DNA from: Nitrospirota bacterium
GTDB lineage: Bacteria > Nitrospirota > Thermodesulfovibrionia > Thermodesulfovibrionales > JdFR-85
Length of the DNA: 45,305 bases
Direction: 5' to 3'
Assembly (NCBI GenBank): GCA_035873375.1
Contig: JAYWMQ010000026.1
Span: 1-45,305 of the forward strand
The notes under the pieces are model-generated. The model saw only the letters and a list, made by a program, of their open reading frames with translations, did no database searches and was not told the DNA's origin. The position numbers and the translations under genes were made by a program. Positions 14,448 through 23,827 of the stretch are shown here, piece by piece. Each line of letters opens with the position of its first letter. Within the stretch, counting starts at the first letter, position 1.

Positions 14448-15571
14448 TCTTTCATCTCCTCATAAAATTCAAGATGGAACTTATTACATATACTTACCTG
14501 TCCAAATCCCTCAGTGACTCTCTCTCCGATAAACTCCGGAATTTTTTGCAACTCTGATGCAATCTGTGTTTTAACCTCATCAGATAAGGAGTTGCTGCTC
14601 TTGAAAACAAATACAGAGCCTTTCTCTATCGTAACAACATCCTCCTTGGGAAGTGAAACATTAGGTGCGCTGTTCCAGCCTGATATCTTTCTCGTGCCTG
14701 AAATCCAGAAATCAAGTTTAAAGTTATTTAAAATGTTGCTGTCAACTGAAAGATATTCAAGTAATGTATCCAATGTTAATTTACTGCAATACCTGAGATA
14801 TTTATCAAAAATAATCATGTCTGAAAGCAGGGTAATCGAAAAATAGGTGTGTTTGTCTCCAATGAGACAGTTAAATCTATCAAACCTCTCGTTAAGGTTG
14901 TCTGTTGAGGACTTGTTCTCTACAAAGACCTTGCAATGGCCCTGTCCCCTGCTTCGTGCCGTTCCAATCCTCATTTCCCTGCTATTAAGAAATTCCAGGA
15001 CTTTGTCCTTTAAGCCATTTTCAACATGTAGCCTTCCTGCGAAAAAACTTCCCTCATTGATTGCCTCCATGGAGAACAGTTCACCATGTGCGGCAGTTTC
15101 TCTCGTGGGGTTGATGGCTGTCCTGGCTATAAGCCTTTTAGGTACTTCTATCTTTTTAAAATAGCCTTTCTCCTTTTTATAAAATCCCCTAAAATTATCC
15201 ATAGGTGCCTTACATTGAGAACAGTACTCAAGACCTTCCATATCATTTTTCAGCCATGGTATTACCATATCCTTTACTCCATGTGCATCCGGTACAAACC
15301 CTGAACTATATTTACAGGAAAGGGCAGAGAGCGGCAACAGTTCGCTCTCATTATAGTAGAGATTTCCAAATATACACTTCCCTGAAAGGAATATCTCCTT
15401 AAACAGGTTGTCCTGCATTGGATCTGAAATACCCTTTTCCTTAATATAAGCCGATGCAAGGACGCCTCTTACAACCGTTGCCGGTATATAGTCAACTGTA
15501 TATATCTCATTAATGGATGTATAACTGCATGAAATTGTAACAGGTGACAGGACCTCAAGTCTTAATTTCAT
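14444..15571 (-). CDS. csx10: Csx10, Cas5-type RAMP of type III-D
   Basis: 375 residues. The start MKLRLEVLSPVTIS and the end PEFIGERVTEGFGQVSI are typical for Csx10 (TIGR02674), the type III-D counterpart of Cas5/Csm4 that holds the 5' tag of the crRNA against Cas10. IPATVVRGVLASAYI is the RAMP helix, and CSQCKAP with an earlier Cys pair suggests a metal site. IGTARSRGQGHCKV is a second glycine-rich strand pair. The gene overlaps the upstream cas7 by 17 bases and the downstream small-subunit gene by four. Confidence 0.88.
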   Translation of the reverse strand: MKLRLEVLSPVTISCSYTSINEIYTVDYIPATVVRGVLASAYIKEKGISDPMQDNLFKEIFLSGKCIFGNLYYNESELLPLSALSCKYSSGFVPDAHGVKDMVIPWLKNDMEGLEYCSQCKAPMDNFRGFYKKEKGYFKKIEVPKRLIARTAINPTRETAAHGELFSMEAINEGSFFAGRLHVENGLKDKVLEFLNSREMRIGTARSRGQGHCKVFVENKSSTDNLNERFDRFNCLIGDKHTYFSITLLSDMIIFDKYLRYCSKLTLDTLLEYLSVDSNILNNFKLDFWISGTRKISGWNSAPNVSLPKEDVVTIEKGSVFVFKSSNSLSDEVKTQIASELQKIPEFIGERVTEGFGQVSICNKFHLEFYEEMKE

Positions 15572-16178
15572 TAATCACCTCCACCTCTATACCATCATCT
15601 GTGAGCCTTCCAACACCTCTTCCTTTATTTCCGCCCAGGTGGGTTATCAATCTAATCGCATTAATGAGTTCCTTCATATCGTTATCCGATATATCCCCTA
15701 TGATCCTTGATTGAAATTCAAGCCCTTCAAGTGGCAGTTCGGTAATATGTAGTCCCCCCTTAAGAGCAGTCAGCCTTTTTCTGGTTATCGGTGTGCTGGC
15801 AAATCCTGTTGTGTCAAGATTAAACGGAAAACCTTCCTCTTTTCTTATAAGTGCACGGAAGAACTTCTTCTGCTTATCTGTATGCTTAGAGTCGGTAAAA
15901 ACAAGAGGACTTGCTACAAATGGAGAGCCAAAAAGCCTGCACATGATACATAGGTGTGACCTGTCCTTACATATTTCGTCACTGCAGAAACTTTTTCCTG
16001 TAGAACGTAATAATTTTTGCATATGCGCCCTTATCCGCCCCTTTATGCTTGACCCGGGAATATATAAAAAACCACTTCCGTCCCGAAGCATTGTATCATC
16101 AAAGATTCCAGCATATCCGAACCCGCTTTTTATGATATAGGGTGTTTTGAACCTGAAGTTGAGCCTTATTTCTTTCAT
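15555..16178 (-). CDS. cas7: Cas7-like RAMP (Csm3 family), first in the complex operon
   Basis: 207 residues, a compact Cas7. FDDTMLRDGSGFLYIPGSS (26-44) then IKGRIRAHMQKL is the Csm3 core, with Asp27 aligned to the cutting Asp. CIMCRLFGSPFVASPLVFTDS and GGNKGRGVGR are the other shared motifs. It overlaps cas10 by four bases and csx10 by 17. With the other two Cas7 proteins it makes a three-paralogue backbone, as expected for type III-D. Confidence 0.9.
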   Translation of the reverse strand: MKEIRLNFRFKTPYIIKSGFGYAGIFDDTMLRDGSGFLYIPGSSIKGRIRAHMQKLLRSTGKSFCSDEICKDRSHLCIMCRLFGSPFVASPLVFTDSKHTDKQKKFFRALIRKEEGFPFNLDTTGFASTPITRKRLTALKGGLHITELPLEGLEFQSRIIGDISDNDMKELINAIRLITHLGGNKGRGVGRLTDDGIEVEVINEIKT

Positions 16179-17677
16179 ATCTTTACCTCAGGGGATATAA
16201 AATCATAGAGTTCCACAATGTCCAGAAAGGGTGTGTAAAACTCCGAACCCTCTTTCTTCCATGGCATGAAATCAAGATTGAAATCTTTGTCAATTGAGAA
16301 TATTACATCCAAGACATCCCCGTTGCCCTTCAATCTTGAAAGCAGTTGACAGAATTCAAGTACAGATTGTGCTTTATCCTTCAAAAGTATCTCTCTGATA
16401 ACCTTTAACTTCGATCCCGGCATACCTGCACGCTTCAAGCTCTGAATGAAAGACAGAAGTCTTTTGATCTCATCTGTTCTGTAAGGTTTCAGAGTAAGAT
16501 TCATCTTAGTCCCTTCATATGACTTATATATGTAATCTTCCTTCCATGCATTGGGTCTCAGCATACTTCCCTTAACAATCATAAAGTTTATCATGGAGTC
16601 TGACTGAGTCCCTGTCTTTTCCTTCCAGCCTTTCTCTTTTGCTGCCTTAAGGAGCGATTCGGAGAGCCTGAGTAACGACTTGACAGGATATGTTGAGTGT
16701 GATATAACCAGACCTACAGATGTGGTTATATCATTTGGATCTTTATCATTTCTGCTTTTATCCTGGAATTTATCACAGAATTTAACAGCAACTGGAAGTG
16801 CCATATTACCAGGAACGACCATAATAAGGTCATCTCCCCCTGCAAGGATAAACTCCATAGGATATTTGTTGGATGAGCCAAAACACTCCATTGCGGTCTC
16901 TACTGCGGATTCCTTAGTCGTCCTGTCAAGCATATCACTGAAGCGCCGATATTCATTTTCACTTTTTATCTGCTTGAGTTTCTCCCCTACCTGGTTACCA
17001 TCGGCGTATATAAAGCCGATATAATTTGAAGGTGTGGATGCAGCTCCAATCTCCGATAGATCCTTAGGAAAGGCTGCATTGCCGTCTTTTTCAAAAAAAT
17101 ATGAATAGATGCTTCTTCTCCCTTTCGTGACTGACCTTATATTGTATTTTGTCTTCTTTTCTTTTTCCCCTTCGAGTATCTTTTTTAAACATGAAGGACA
17201 AATAAATGTATTCGATTCATAGTCTTTCTCAGCCTTCCGGATGCCACAGTGAGTACAGAACTTCAGGAATGGGCTTGAAATCAAGTCATGAATTTTATCA
17301 TTTGAAAGTTTTTTATCTTTGAGTTTTCTATATAACTCGTCTCTAACCTCTGTGAATTCTCTTGCATTATAAGACGCCCAGACACATGTTATAGTACCAG
17401 TCTCTGTCAGCTCATAAAACTTATTCTTGATCTGATTAATAAACCTTTCCACCTCATCATCGGAAGTATTTGCTGCCCTTATCAGTGATGTTCCACCATT
17501 ACTGAATATCACCTGAAACTTAAAACTCTCTGTGCAAGAAGGAATCTCATGGAGAACAAGTTCATCTATAAGGGCACTTGCCCCTGTTATCTCTTTCAGT
17601 TTATTGGTAGCAAACACATAGTCGTGAATCTTGTCAGTATCCAATAAAATCAAATATTTTTCGTTAGAATCCGGCAT
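16175..17677 (-). CDS. cas10: Cas10, large subunit and cyclic-oligoadenylate synthase (type III-D, HD-less)
   Basis: 500 residues. It starts YLILLDTDKIHDYVFATNKL, typical of III-D Cas10. A zinc finger CTHC (141-144) with CPSC (160-163) follows, then FIYADGNQVGEKL and FILAGGDDLIMVVPG with GGDD at 280-283, the Palm site that makes cyclic oligoadenylates from ATP. No N-terminal HD nuclease is present, so DNA cutting is not expected and defence should rest on messenger signalling plus RNA cutting by Cas7. This agrees with the CARF, SAVED-like and Csx3-like genes downstream. GAGAGG precedes the ATG. It is the first gene of the operon. Confidence 0.95.
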   Translation of the reverse strand: MPDSNEKYLILLDTDKIHDYVFATNKLKEITGASALIDELVLHEIPSCTESFKFQVIFSNGGTSLIRAANTSDDEVERFINQIKNKFYELTETGTITCVWASYNAREFTEVRDELYRKLKDKKLSNDKIHDLISSPFLKFCTHCGIRKAEKDYESNTFICPSCLKKILEGEKEKKTKYNIRSVTKGRRSIYSYFFEKDGNAAFPKDLSEIGAASTPSNYIGFIYADGNQVGEKLKQIKSENEYRRFSDMLDRTTKESAVETAMECFGSSNKYPMEFILAGGDDLIMVVPGNMALPVAVKFCDKFQDKSRNDKDPNDITTSVGLVISHSTYPVKSLLRLSESLLKAAKEKGWKEKTGTQSDSMINFMIVKGSMLRPNAWKEDYIYKSYEGTKMNLTLKPYRTDEIKRLLSFIQSLKRAGMPGSKLKVIREILLKDKAQSVLEFCQLLSRLKGNGDVLDVIFSIDKDFNLDFMPWKKEGSEFYTPFLDIVELYDFISPEVKI

Positions 17678-17786
17678 AGTAACCTCTCGTACTTTTTGTG
17701 TTTCCTGAGTCTGTTATATTTGTATCTTCCCTATCCCGGCATCATAACCGCCCAGAAAAAGACATCTTTCGTGATCTGCTTTTCAT

Positions 17787-17975
17787 CTATATTCTTAACT
17801 GTTCGTCTATTTCCCTCATGTTCATTTCCTGAACCTTCACTTTCCTTCTCTCAAATACCACCCTAAGGGTCTCTTATACCCTTTAAGACAACCGCTGCCT
17901 TTCCGTCTACTGCCAAGCTAAAAATAGTCGTACCATTACTAAAAACTCTTCCTTCAGGTATCTGTTTTACATTCA
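17787..17975 (-). pseudogene. Possible frameshifted small gene upstream of cas10
   Basis: On the minus strand three consecutive frame pieces read like one broken protein: MNVKQIPEGRV, then SNGTTIFSLAVDGKAAVVLKG, then VVFERRKVKVQEMNMREID ending at a stop near 17787. Two one-base shifts would be needed to join them. I do not recognise the protein. The rest of 17678-18105, the only long stretch without a gene here, shows no other coding signal; it should contain the cas10 promoter, but no convincing -35/-10 pair was found. Confidence 0.35.
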
Positions 17976-18105
17976 TTAGGTTTTAGGTTTATTGATACTT
18001 GATCCTGAGTTAAAATACAGATTCAAGCATACACCAAAATACCACCACTGTCAAGGAAAAATAACTGTCTGTCGTTGGTAAACCCTTTATCTGCGCCCCT
18101 TCAGG

Positions 18106-18218
18106 GTTTCAGTTGCCTTTTATCAACGGCTCTTTTGAACTGGCTTTTGCCTTTGTGCTATCCACCTCCACGGGCAGGGGGATGTTTCAGTTGCCTTTTA
18201 TCAACGGCTCTTTTGAAC
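18106..18218 (-). CRISPR. CRISPR mini-array 3: two repeats, one spacer
   Basis: Two perfect variant-A repeats (core CCTTTTATCAACGG) at 18106-18140 and 18184-18218 flank one 43-base spacer. The leader is on the right, as in arrays 1 and 2. The repeat is the same variant as the oldest part of array 2. The array sits upstream of cas10, so the effector operon is bracketed by arrays with one leader family. Confidence 0.93.
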
Positions 18219-18363
18219 CCACCCCCTGTAAACCCTTGATACACAAGCCTCTACAGGGCAATTCCCGCCTGTCTAAATTTTCTCTCTTCATTTTCCTCAA
18301 AATTGCAGCATAAACAGCCTTAAAGTTGTCAAAGAACCAGTGTTTTCAACGCCCGCCTGAGAG
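18219..18363 (-). promoter_or_regulatory. Leader of CRISPR mini-array 3
   Basis: About 145 bases align with the leaders of arrays 1 and 2, up to the shared word GCCCGCCTGAGAG. On the minus strand the -35 TTGACA (18327-18332) is kept, but the -10 reads TGCAAT (18302-18307), one base away from TACAAT in the other two. The promoter may be weaker, which would fit an array that has gained few spacers. Confidence 0.75.
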
Positions 18364-18467
18364 GTTGACTGCAAAATCAGTATGAGACTTTTAATAAAGC
18401 CGCCTCTTAAGAAACTTTACGAGGATGCCGGCTGAATGCCCAACGATTCCTGATTGGGGAGCTTCAT

Positions 18468-18716
18468 TTAAGGCCACTCCCTGGCATGATGAAGAACTCT
18501 CAATATTTGAATGGAAGGGGTTTTAACACGATAAACCAGAATGAAAGGAGTGCCTGATACAATGAGTTCTCTTGTTCCTGCTACACGCCCCGGTCTACCC
18601 ATATTAGGATGATCTAACAGATATTCTACCGCTTCCTGTACCCGTTCCGACATTCGCAATGCTGCCTCTGGATTGTCTGAAGCAATAAAATTTCCGGCTT
18701 CTTTCAGGTCTTTAAT
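18468..18716 (-). pseudogene. ParE/RelE-type toxin with lost N-terminus
   Basis: The frame ends with NMGRPGRVAGTRELIVSGTP followed by YRV and ILRVLHHAREWP, clear ParE/RelE family motifs. Upstream of the first ATG (18659) similarity continues without a start codon as EAGNFIASDNPEAALRM, back to an in-frame TGA at 18717. The usual first ~12 residues, with the start, are therefore missing. A 63-residue product from 18659 is possible but would lack the first helix. The fragment next to it looks like its antitoxin. Confidence 0.7.
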
Positions 18717-18790
18717 TCAGCAATGGCCTCTTCATGGCCGGCAAAATCCCCCCTGTCTGCTGCCTCTATGCCCTCCTTTTTATCAGCTTC
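18704..18790 (-). pseudogene. C-terminal remnant of a ribbon-helix-helix type antitoxin
   Basis: This frame encodes 28 residues with no start codon, containing EGIEAADRGDFAGHEEAI and ending at a TGA that overlaps the toxin frame by a few bases. The pattern 'eGi..a..G.f..hee' fits the tail of antitoxins paired with ParE. It overlaps the last codons of the P-type ATPase in another frame, so the DNA binding half has been lost where the two genes meet. Confidence 0.5.
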
Positions 18791-21402
18791 TCAAGCTCAA
18801 CTGCAAAGAATACCATTGATGACAGAGACAGGGTAATCAGGAGCTCAGCCGGGGTCAATGGTTTTGTCCTGAATATGGAGTTGAGGGGCGGTAAATAGAC
18901 GGTTGCCATCTGCAGGAAGAAGCCGAGCAGTACGGCGCCTAACAGGGGTATGTTACTGAAAAGGCCGACTTTAAAGAGTGACTCCTTTTCCGACCTCATG
19001 GCCATGACTCCGGCAAGCTGGCTCAGACAGAGGACTGTGAAGACCATGGTCTGCCAGTGTGCCCCGGTTTTAATGCTCCATGCCTGTAGTGACAGGGTGA
19101 TTGCAGCCATGAGAGTACCTGTCCACAGGACGCTTATGCCGAGTCCATGAGCAAATATACTCTCCTTTGGATGGCGGGGGGGCCTCTGCATTACATCTCC
19201 TTCCTCGGGTTCGACCGAAAGGGCAAGGGCAGGGAGGCCGTCGGTTATCAGGTTAATCCAGAGGATGTGTATGGGCAGGAGGGGCAGGGGGAGGCCGAGA
19301 AATGGTGCAAGAAAAACCGTCCAGACCTCTGCGGAGTTTGTTGCCAGCAGGTATTTTATGAATTTTCTTATGTTGTCGTATATCTTTCTGCCTTCCTTGA
19401 TCGCCTTTACGATTGTTGCAAAATTGTCGTCAAGCAGTATCATGTGCGCTGCCTCTTTTGAGACATCCGTACCTGTAATGCCCATGGCAATGCCGATATC
19501 CGCCCTCTTCAGGGCAGGTGCGTCGTTGACTCCGTCTCCTGTCATGGCAACGAACTGGCCCCTGTCCTGAAGTGCCTTGACTATCTTTAACTTCTGCTCC
19601 GGGGCAACCCTTGCATAGACCCTTATGCCTTCAACCCGTGCTTCAAACTCCTCCAATGACAGGGCGTCAAGTTCCCTGCCCGTGATTATCGCCGTTGAGT
19701 CGTCTTCAAGGATGGCGAGCCTCTTTGCTATGGTCTTTGCCGTGAGCGGGTGGTCTCCTGTTATCATTACAGGGATTATCCCGGCGGCCTTGCAGAGCCT
19801 GACCGCCTCCTTTGCCTCTTCCCTTGGCGGATCGAGCATGCCTGTAAGGCCCAGAACAGTGAGACCTGTCTCTGCATTCCCCGGTGATATCTCTTCAGGG
19901 AGTTTTTCCCATTCTCTCATGGCAATCCCCAGCACCCTCAATCCCTCTGCGGCCATCCGTTCACTTACTCCGAGGATTTCCGCTGCATCTATATCCTTTA
20001 CCCCCCTGGATGTCAGTATGTTGCTGGATTTTTCGATCAGTACATCAACCGCCCCCTTTGTAAAGGATATGAATTTGCCGTCACTCCATCTGTGAAAGGT
20101 GGTCATACACTTTCTTTCTGAATCAAAAGGGATCTCGGCAACCCTCGGAAAATCCTTCTGCAGGTCTTCTTTGTCAAACCCGTATTTTTTTGCAATGGAG
20201 TAAAGGGCCGCCTCTGTGGGGTCGCCGATAATATTGTTGTCAGCATCAGACCCGGCGTCGTTACTCAGTGCCAGGGCAATAAAGAACATATGCAGGGGAG
20301 TGCCTTCCGGCTGCACGTGCGGCTCTGTCCCTGCATTGGCATGTGGTGCAAGTTTCCCGTCAACATATATCTCCTCTACAGTCATCCTGTTCAGGGTGAG
20401 GGTGCCTGTCTTGTCAGAGCAGATGTATGTAACCGAGCCGAGGGTCTCTACTGCGGGGAGTTTTCTTATCAGGGCATTTTGTCTGACCATTTTTTTTGCC
20501 CCGAATGCAAGGGAGATGGTTACCACGGCAGGGAGTGCCTCCGGGATTGCTGCAACTGCAAGGGAGATTGCCGTGAGCAGCATCAGTACCGGAGACGCCC
20601 CTCGCAAAATGCCGGCTACAAAGACTATGGCGCATATTGCAAGGATGGCAACGGCAAGCCTTTGCCCAAACCTTGCAAGCCTCTTCTGAAGCGGTGTCTT
20701 TACCTCTTCCTCTTCCTGAAGCATGGCGGCGATCCTGCCGAGTTCCGTATTCATGCCTGTTGCTACAACCATTGCCAGCCCGCGGCCATAGGTAACGGAC
20801 GTGCCCCGGTAAACCATGTTCTTCCTCTCCGCAAGCGGCGGCATCTCCTCATTCAGGGCTTTTGAGTGCTTTTCTACGGGAAGGGATTCCCCTGTCAGGG
20901 CTGATTCTTCCGTCTTTAGCCGGACTGCCTCCAGGAGCCTCATATCCGCCGGAACGATCTTTCCTGCCTCAAGTATTACAACATCCCCAGGGACAAGTTC
21001 AGAAGCCGGAATGTTTGCAGGCACTCCCTTCCTTATTACAGTTGCAGAGGGTGATGCCATCTTCTTCAGGGCTGCCATTGCCTTTTCAGCCCTGTACTCC
21101 TGGACGAAACCTATAACGGCATTAAGGATAACGATTACTGCTATGGCTATGGTGTCGGAAGCCTCACCGATAAACCCCGAGACAACAGCAGCGGCAATCA
21201 GTACGAGGATCATGAAATCCCTGAACTGGTCAATGAAGAGCATGAGGGGGGTCTTTTTCTTCTTTTCCCTCAGTTCGTTGGGGCCGTATTCAAGAAGCCG
21301 TTTACGGGCCTCTTCGTGGGAGAGCCCCTGGAGGGATGAGTTGAGCTGCTCGATGACCTCGCCTGTTTCTTTCCTGTGCCAGTCCATTTTATATGCTTGC
21401 AT
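18766..21402 (-). CDS. Cation-transporting P-type ATPase (Ca2+ type, P2A)
   Basis: 878 residues with the full P-type plan: N-terminal cation-ATPase domain, actuator motif TGES (170-173), membrane motif IPEALP (286-291) that binds Ca2+ in P2A pumps, phosphorylated Asp330 in SDKTGTLT, hinge TGDGVNDAPALK near 620, and a C-terminal membrane bundle ending in ELEKLIKRRA. It likely pumps Ca2+ or Mn2+ out of the cytoplasm. It overlaps the exchanger gene by 14 bases; Met6, two bases below that stop, is another possible start (MDWHRKE). The pair forms one operon for divalent-cation export. Confidence 0.9.
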   Translation of the reverse strand: MQAYKMDWHRKETGEVIEQLNSSLQGLSHEEARKRLLEYGPNELREKKKKTPLMLFIDQFRDFMILVLIAAAVVSGFIGEASDTIAIAVIVILNAVIGFVQEYRAEKAMAALKKMASPSATVIRKGVPANIPASELVPGDVVILEAGKIVPADMRLLEAVRLKTEESALTGESLPVEKHSKALNEEMPPLAERKNMVYRGTSVTYGRGLAMVVATGMNTELGRIAAMLQEEEEVKTPLQKRLARFGQRLAVAILAICAIVFVAGILRGASPVLMLLTAISLAVAAIPEALPAVVTISLAFGAKKMVRQNALIRKLPAVETLGSVTYICSDKTGTLTLNRMTVEEIYVDGKLAPHANAGTEPHVQPEGTPLHMFFIALALSNDAGSDADNNIIGDPTEAALYSIAKKYGFDKEDLQKDFPRVAEIPFDSERKCMTTFHRWSDGKFISFTKGAVDVLIEKSSNILTSRGVKDIDAAEILGVSERMAAEGLRVLGIAMREWEKLPEEISPGNAETGLTVLGLTGMLDPPREEAKEAVRLCKAAGIIPVMITGDHPLTAKTIAKRLAILEDDSTAIITGRELDALSLEEFEARVEGIRVYARVAPEQKLKIVKALQDRGQFVAMTGDGVNDAPALKRADIGIAMGITGTDVSKEAAHMILLDDNFATIVKAIKEGRKIYDNIRKFIKYLLATNSAEVWTVFLAPFLGLPLPLLPIHILWINLITDGLPALALSVEPEEGDVMQRPPRHPKESIFAHGLGISVLWTGTLMAAITLSLQAWSIKTGAHWQTMVFTVLCLSQLAGVMAMRSEKESLFKVGLFSNIPLLGAVLLGFFLQMATVYLPPLNSIFRTKPLTPAELLITLSLSSMVFFAVELEKLIKRRA

Positions 21403-22384
21403 ACAGCAGCATCAGGTTGATTATGTACACTATCAGTATTCCCAGGGAGTCCCATGCAAGAAAAAGGGGTTTTTTTGTTGAACGGTAGGTTAACCCTATG
21501 ATGGCAATGGTTATCATGGTGATGGCTGAGAGGGCGGAGATTATATGGTTGGTATTGGTATAGGAAAGGATGGGTCCTTTGGTAAAGAAGATGTCGTCAA
21601 TGGCAAGTATGAATATATTAAAGATATTGCTTCCAAAGAGGTTGCCGATCGCCAGGTCTACGGCATCTATCCTGAGGGCGGCCATGGAGACTACCACCTC
21701 GGGCAGGGATGTGGAGATGGCAATGAATATATTGCCTGTAAAGGTCTGTCCCAGCCCGGTTGTCTCCGCAATCCCCTTGCCGATCTCCGGCAGGAAGACC
21801 GCGGCAATAACAACTATCATTGCATTAATGCTGTAATGGATGATTGCGGTCCTGGTTGATATGCCTTCATATCTCAGTTCTACGGTCTCTTTCACAAAGG
21901 CAGCAATTTTTCTCTTTTCGTAATAAAAGAGCGTCCTCATCGCTACAAAATAGATGACTATTATCAGCAGGGTGTAAGGTCCGATCCACCCGATTGGATC
22001 GATAGCCTTCCCTGCAAAGAGACTCATTGTGACCAGTGCGATGAGAAGCAGTCCGAAGCCGGCAGAAAGAATGTGTCCCTGATGGGCCTTTGTCGAGATA
22101 GGCATTGGACGGTATACTGCATCGAGAATTGCAAGGATCAGCATGTTGAATACGCAGCTTCCGAAGATATCACCAACTGCAATATCCGGGGTGCCGGCAT
22201 ATGTAACGGAACTTATCCCTGTGACAAGCTCGGGAAGGGATGTGACTGAAGCGATAAGAACCAGGCCTACCCATGTCCTGCTGAGGCCTGTCTTCTCAGC
22301 AATTATATCTCCGTATTTTGAGAGTTTTGAACCTGAATAAACGATCAACAGTGTGCAAAGCAGAAAACCGGACCATAAGAGCAT
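21389..22384 (-). CDS. Sodium/calcium exchanger family protein
   Basis: 331 residues with about ten membrane segments and the two alpha-repeats of the CaCA family: SVTSLPELVTGISS with GDIFGSCVFN near 47-82, and STSLPEVVVSMAALR with GNLFGSNIFN near 230-260. It would exchange Ca2+ for Na+ or H+ across the inner membrane. An AGGAGA site precedes the ATG. It is co-transcribed with, and overlaps, the P-type ATPase, so both serve calcium homeostasis by different energy sources. Confidence 0.9.
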   Translation of the reverse strand: MLLWSGFLLCTLLIVYSGSKLSKYGDIIAEKTGLSRTWVGLVLIASVTSLPELVTGISSVTYAGTPDIAVGDIFGSCVFNMLILAILDAVYRPMPISTKAHQGHILSAGFGLLLIALVTMSLFAGKAIDPIGWIGPYTLLIIVIYFVAMRTLFYYEKRKIAAFVKETVELRYEGISTRTAIIHYSINAMIVVIAAVFLPEIGKGIAETTGLGQTFTGNIFIAISTSLPEVVVSMAALRIDAVDLAIGNLFGSNIFNIFILAIDDIFFTKGPILSYTNTNHIISALSAITMITIAIIGLTYRSTKKPLFLAWDSLGILIVYIINLMLLYASI

Positions 22385-22423
22385 CTGTGTCTCCTAATTT
22401 TGTTTGCCGGGTATCAGGTGTTT

Positions 22424-23641
22424 TTACTGACCGTCTCTCCACCCTCTTCTTGGTATGACCCTTATTCCGGAGGGGTCGACATGGAGTCCGAACCTCTCGT
22501 CCTCGGCTGCAAACCCGACCCGTGACCCTTCCTTTATGTTGTTCAGTTTATCGACGATGACTCCCTTCAGATGACACCCCCTTCTAAGGACGGAGTTGTC
22601 CATCAGGATGGAATCCTCAACAATCACACCATCTTCAATCACCACGCCGGTCCGAATAACGGAGTTTTTTATTACCGCATCTTTTATGGTCACACCTTCT
22701 GAGATCATGCTGTTGATAATCTCTGCCTTCATTATCTTTGAGGCCGGGGCCTTCTGACCTGATGGGTAGATTGGCCACTGAAGATTGTTGAGCTCAAACT
22801 TCGGTTCCTCTCCAAGCATATCCATATGGGCGTCAAAGAGGGCTTTTATTGTACCAACATCCCTCCAGTATCCTGTCTCTTCATATGTTTTTGTGCCGGG
22901 GATTGTGTTGGTGGCAAAATCATAGGCAAACAGTTTACCCGACTTAACGAGGTACGGCAGGATATGAGCACCGAAGTCATGCTGTTTTTTCTGTTGTGCA
23001 TCCACAAGGGCATTGATAAGCACGTCCTTGCTGAATATATAGTTCCCCATAGAGACATAAGCCCTTGTCGGGTCGGAGGGCATGGGGGTGGGGTTTTCCG
23101 GTTTTTCCTGAAATCCCACAATCCTCTTGTCTGCGTCTGTCTGGATAACTCCGAAGGATGATGCCTCTTCAATGGGTACCGGTCTTGCCGCCACTGTCAC
23201 GTCAGCGTCATTGTCAAGGTGGAAATCCATCATCTGTCTGATGTCCATCCGGTAGATATGGTCGGCCCCGAATACCACAACCAGCCTGGGATTCTGTTGA
23301 GTGATGAGGTTAATATTCTGGAGGATGGCATCAGCGGTTCCCTGAAACCACTCAGGTCCCATCCTCATCTGTGGGGGTACTACAGCTATAAAATGGTCTC
23401 TCACAATGGGTGACATAACCCAATGCTGTCTTATATGTTCGATGAGAGACTGTGACTTATACTGGACAAGGAGATAGATGGAGAATATCTGTGAGTTTAC
23501 AAGGTTGCTCAGGACAAAATCGACGATCCTGTAACGCCCTCCGAAAGGTACGGCTGGTTTTGAACGAAATGCTGTCAGGGGAAAGAGCCTCTCACCCTTA
23601 CCACCTGCAAGAACAAAGGCAAGAACCTTTTGATGTGGCAT
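22424..23641 (-). CDS. glgC: Glucose-1-phosphate adenylyltransferase
   Basis: 405 residues. FVLAGGKGERLFPLT is the nucleotide-binding loop, and SKPAVPFGGRYRIVDFVLSN is the GlgC-specific follow-on. A left-handed beta-helix with repeating I/V hexads (VIKNSVIRTGVVIEDGVIV) forms the C-terminal third. It makes ADP-glucose for glycogen synthesis. AAAGGAGGGG precedes the ATG. No other glycogen gene is adjacent in the window. Confidence 0.96.
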   Translation of the reverse strand: MPHQKVLAFVLAGGKGERLFPLTAFRSKPAVPFGGRYRIVDFVLSNLVNSQIFSIYLLVQYKSQSLIEHIRQHWVMSPIVRDHFIAVVPPQMRMGPEWFQGTADAILQNINLITQQNPRLVVVFGADHIYRMDIRQMMDFHLDNDADVTVAARPVPIEEASSFGVIQTDADKRIVGFQEKPENPTPMPSDPTRAYVSMGNYIFSKDVLINALVDAQQKKQHDFGAHILPYLVKSGKLFAYDFATNTIPGTKTYEETGYWRDVGTIKALFDAHMDMLGEEPKFELNNLQWPIYPSGQKAPASKIMKAEIINSMISEGVTIKDAVIKNSVIRTGVVIEDGVIVEDSILMDNSVLRRGCHLKGVIVDKLNNIKEGSRVGFAAEDERFGLHVDPSGIRVIPRRGWRDGQ

Positions 23642-23774
23642 GCCCCCTCCTTTATTTATGATTTTTATTTATATTATTACATTGTGACAGTTGCAGCTGA
23701 CAGATTCTATTTTAACAGGAATTGAACGCTATCAGCAATTCATTGTGATAAAGAACCCTAAGGATATTTTTGGA

Positions 23775-23804
23775 TTGACAAGGAGGAGTCCTAATCTTTA
23801 GAAT
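23775..23804 (+). promoter_or_regulatory. Promoter upstream of tRNA-Gln
   Basis: TTGACA (23775-23780), 18 bases, then TAGAAT (23799-23804). The tRNA begins 23 bases later, a usual leader length. Probably drives both tRNAs. Confidence 0.65.
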
Positions 23805-23827
23805 AGAAAGGTAACACTGAAAGAGAT

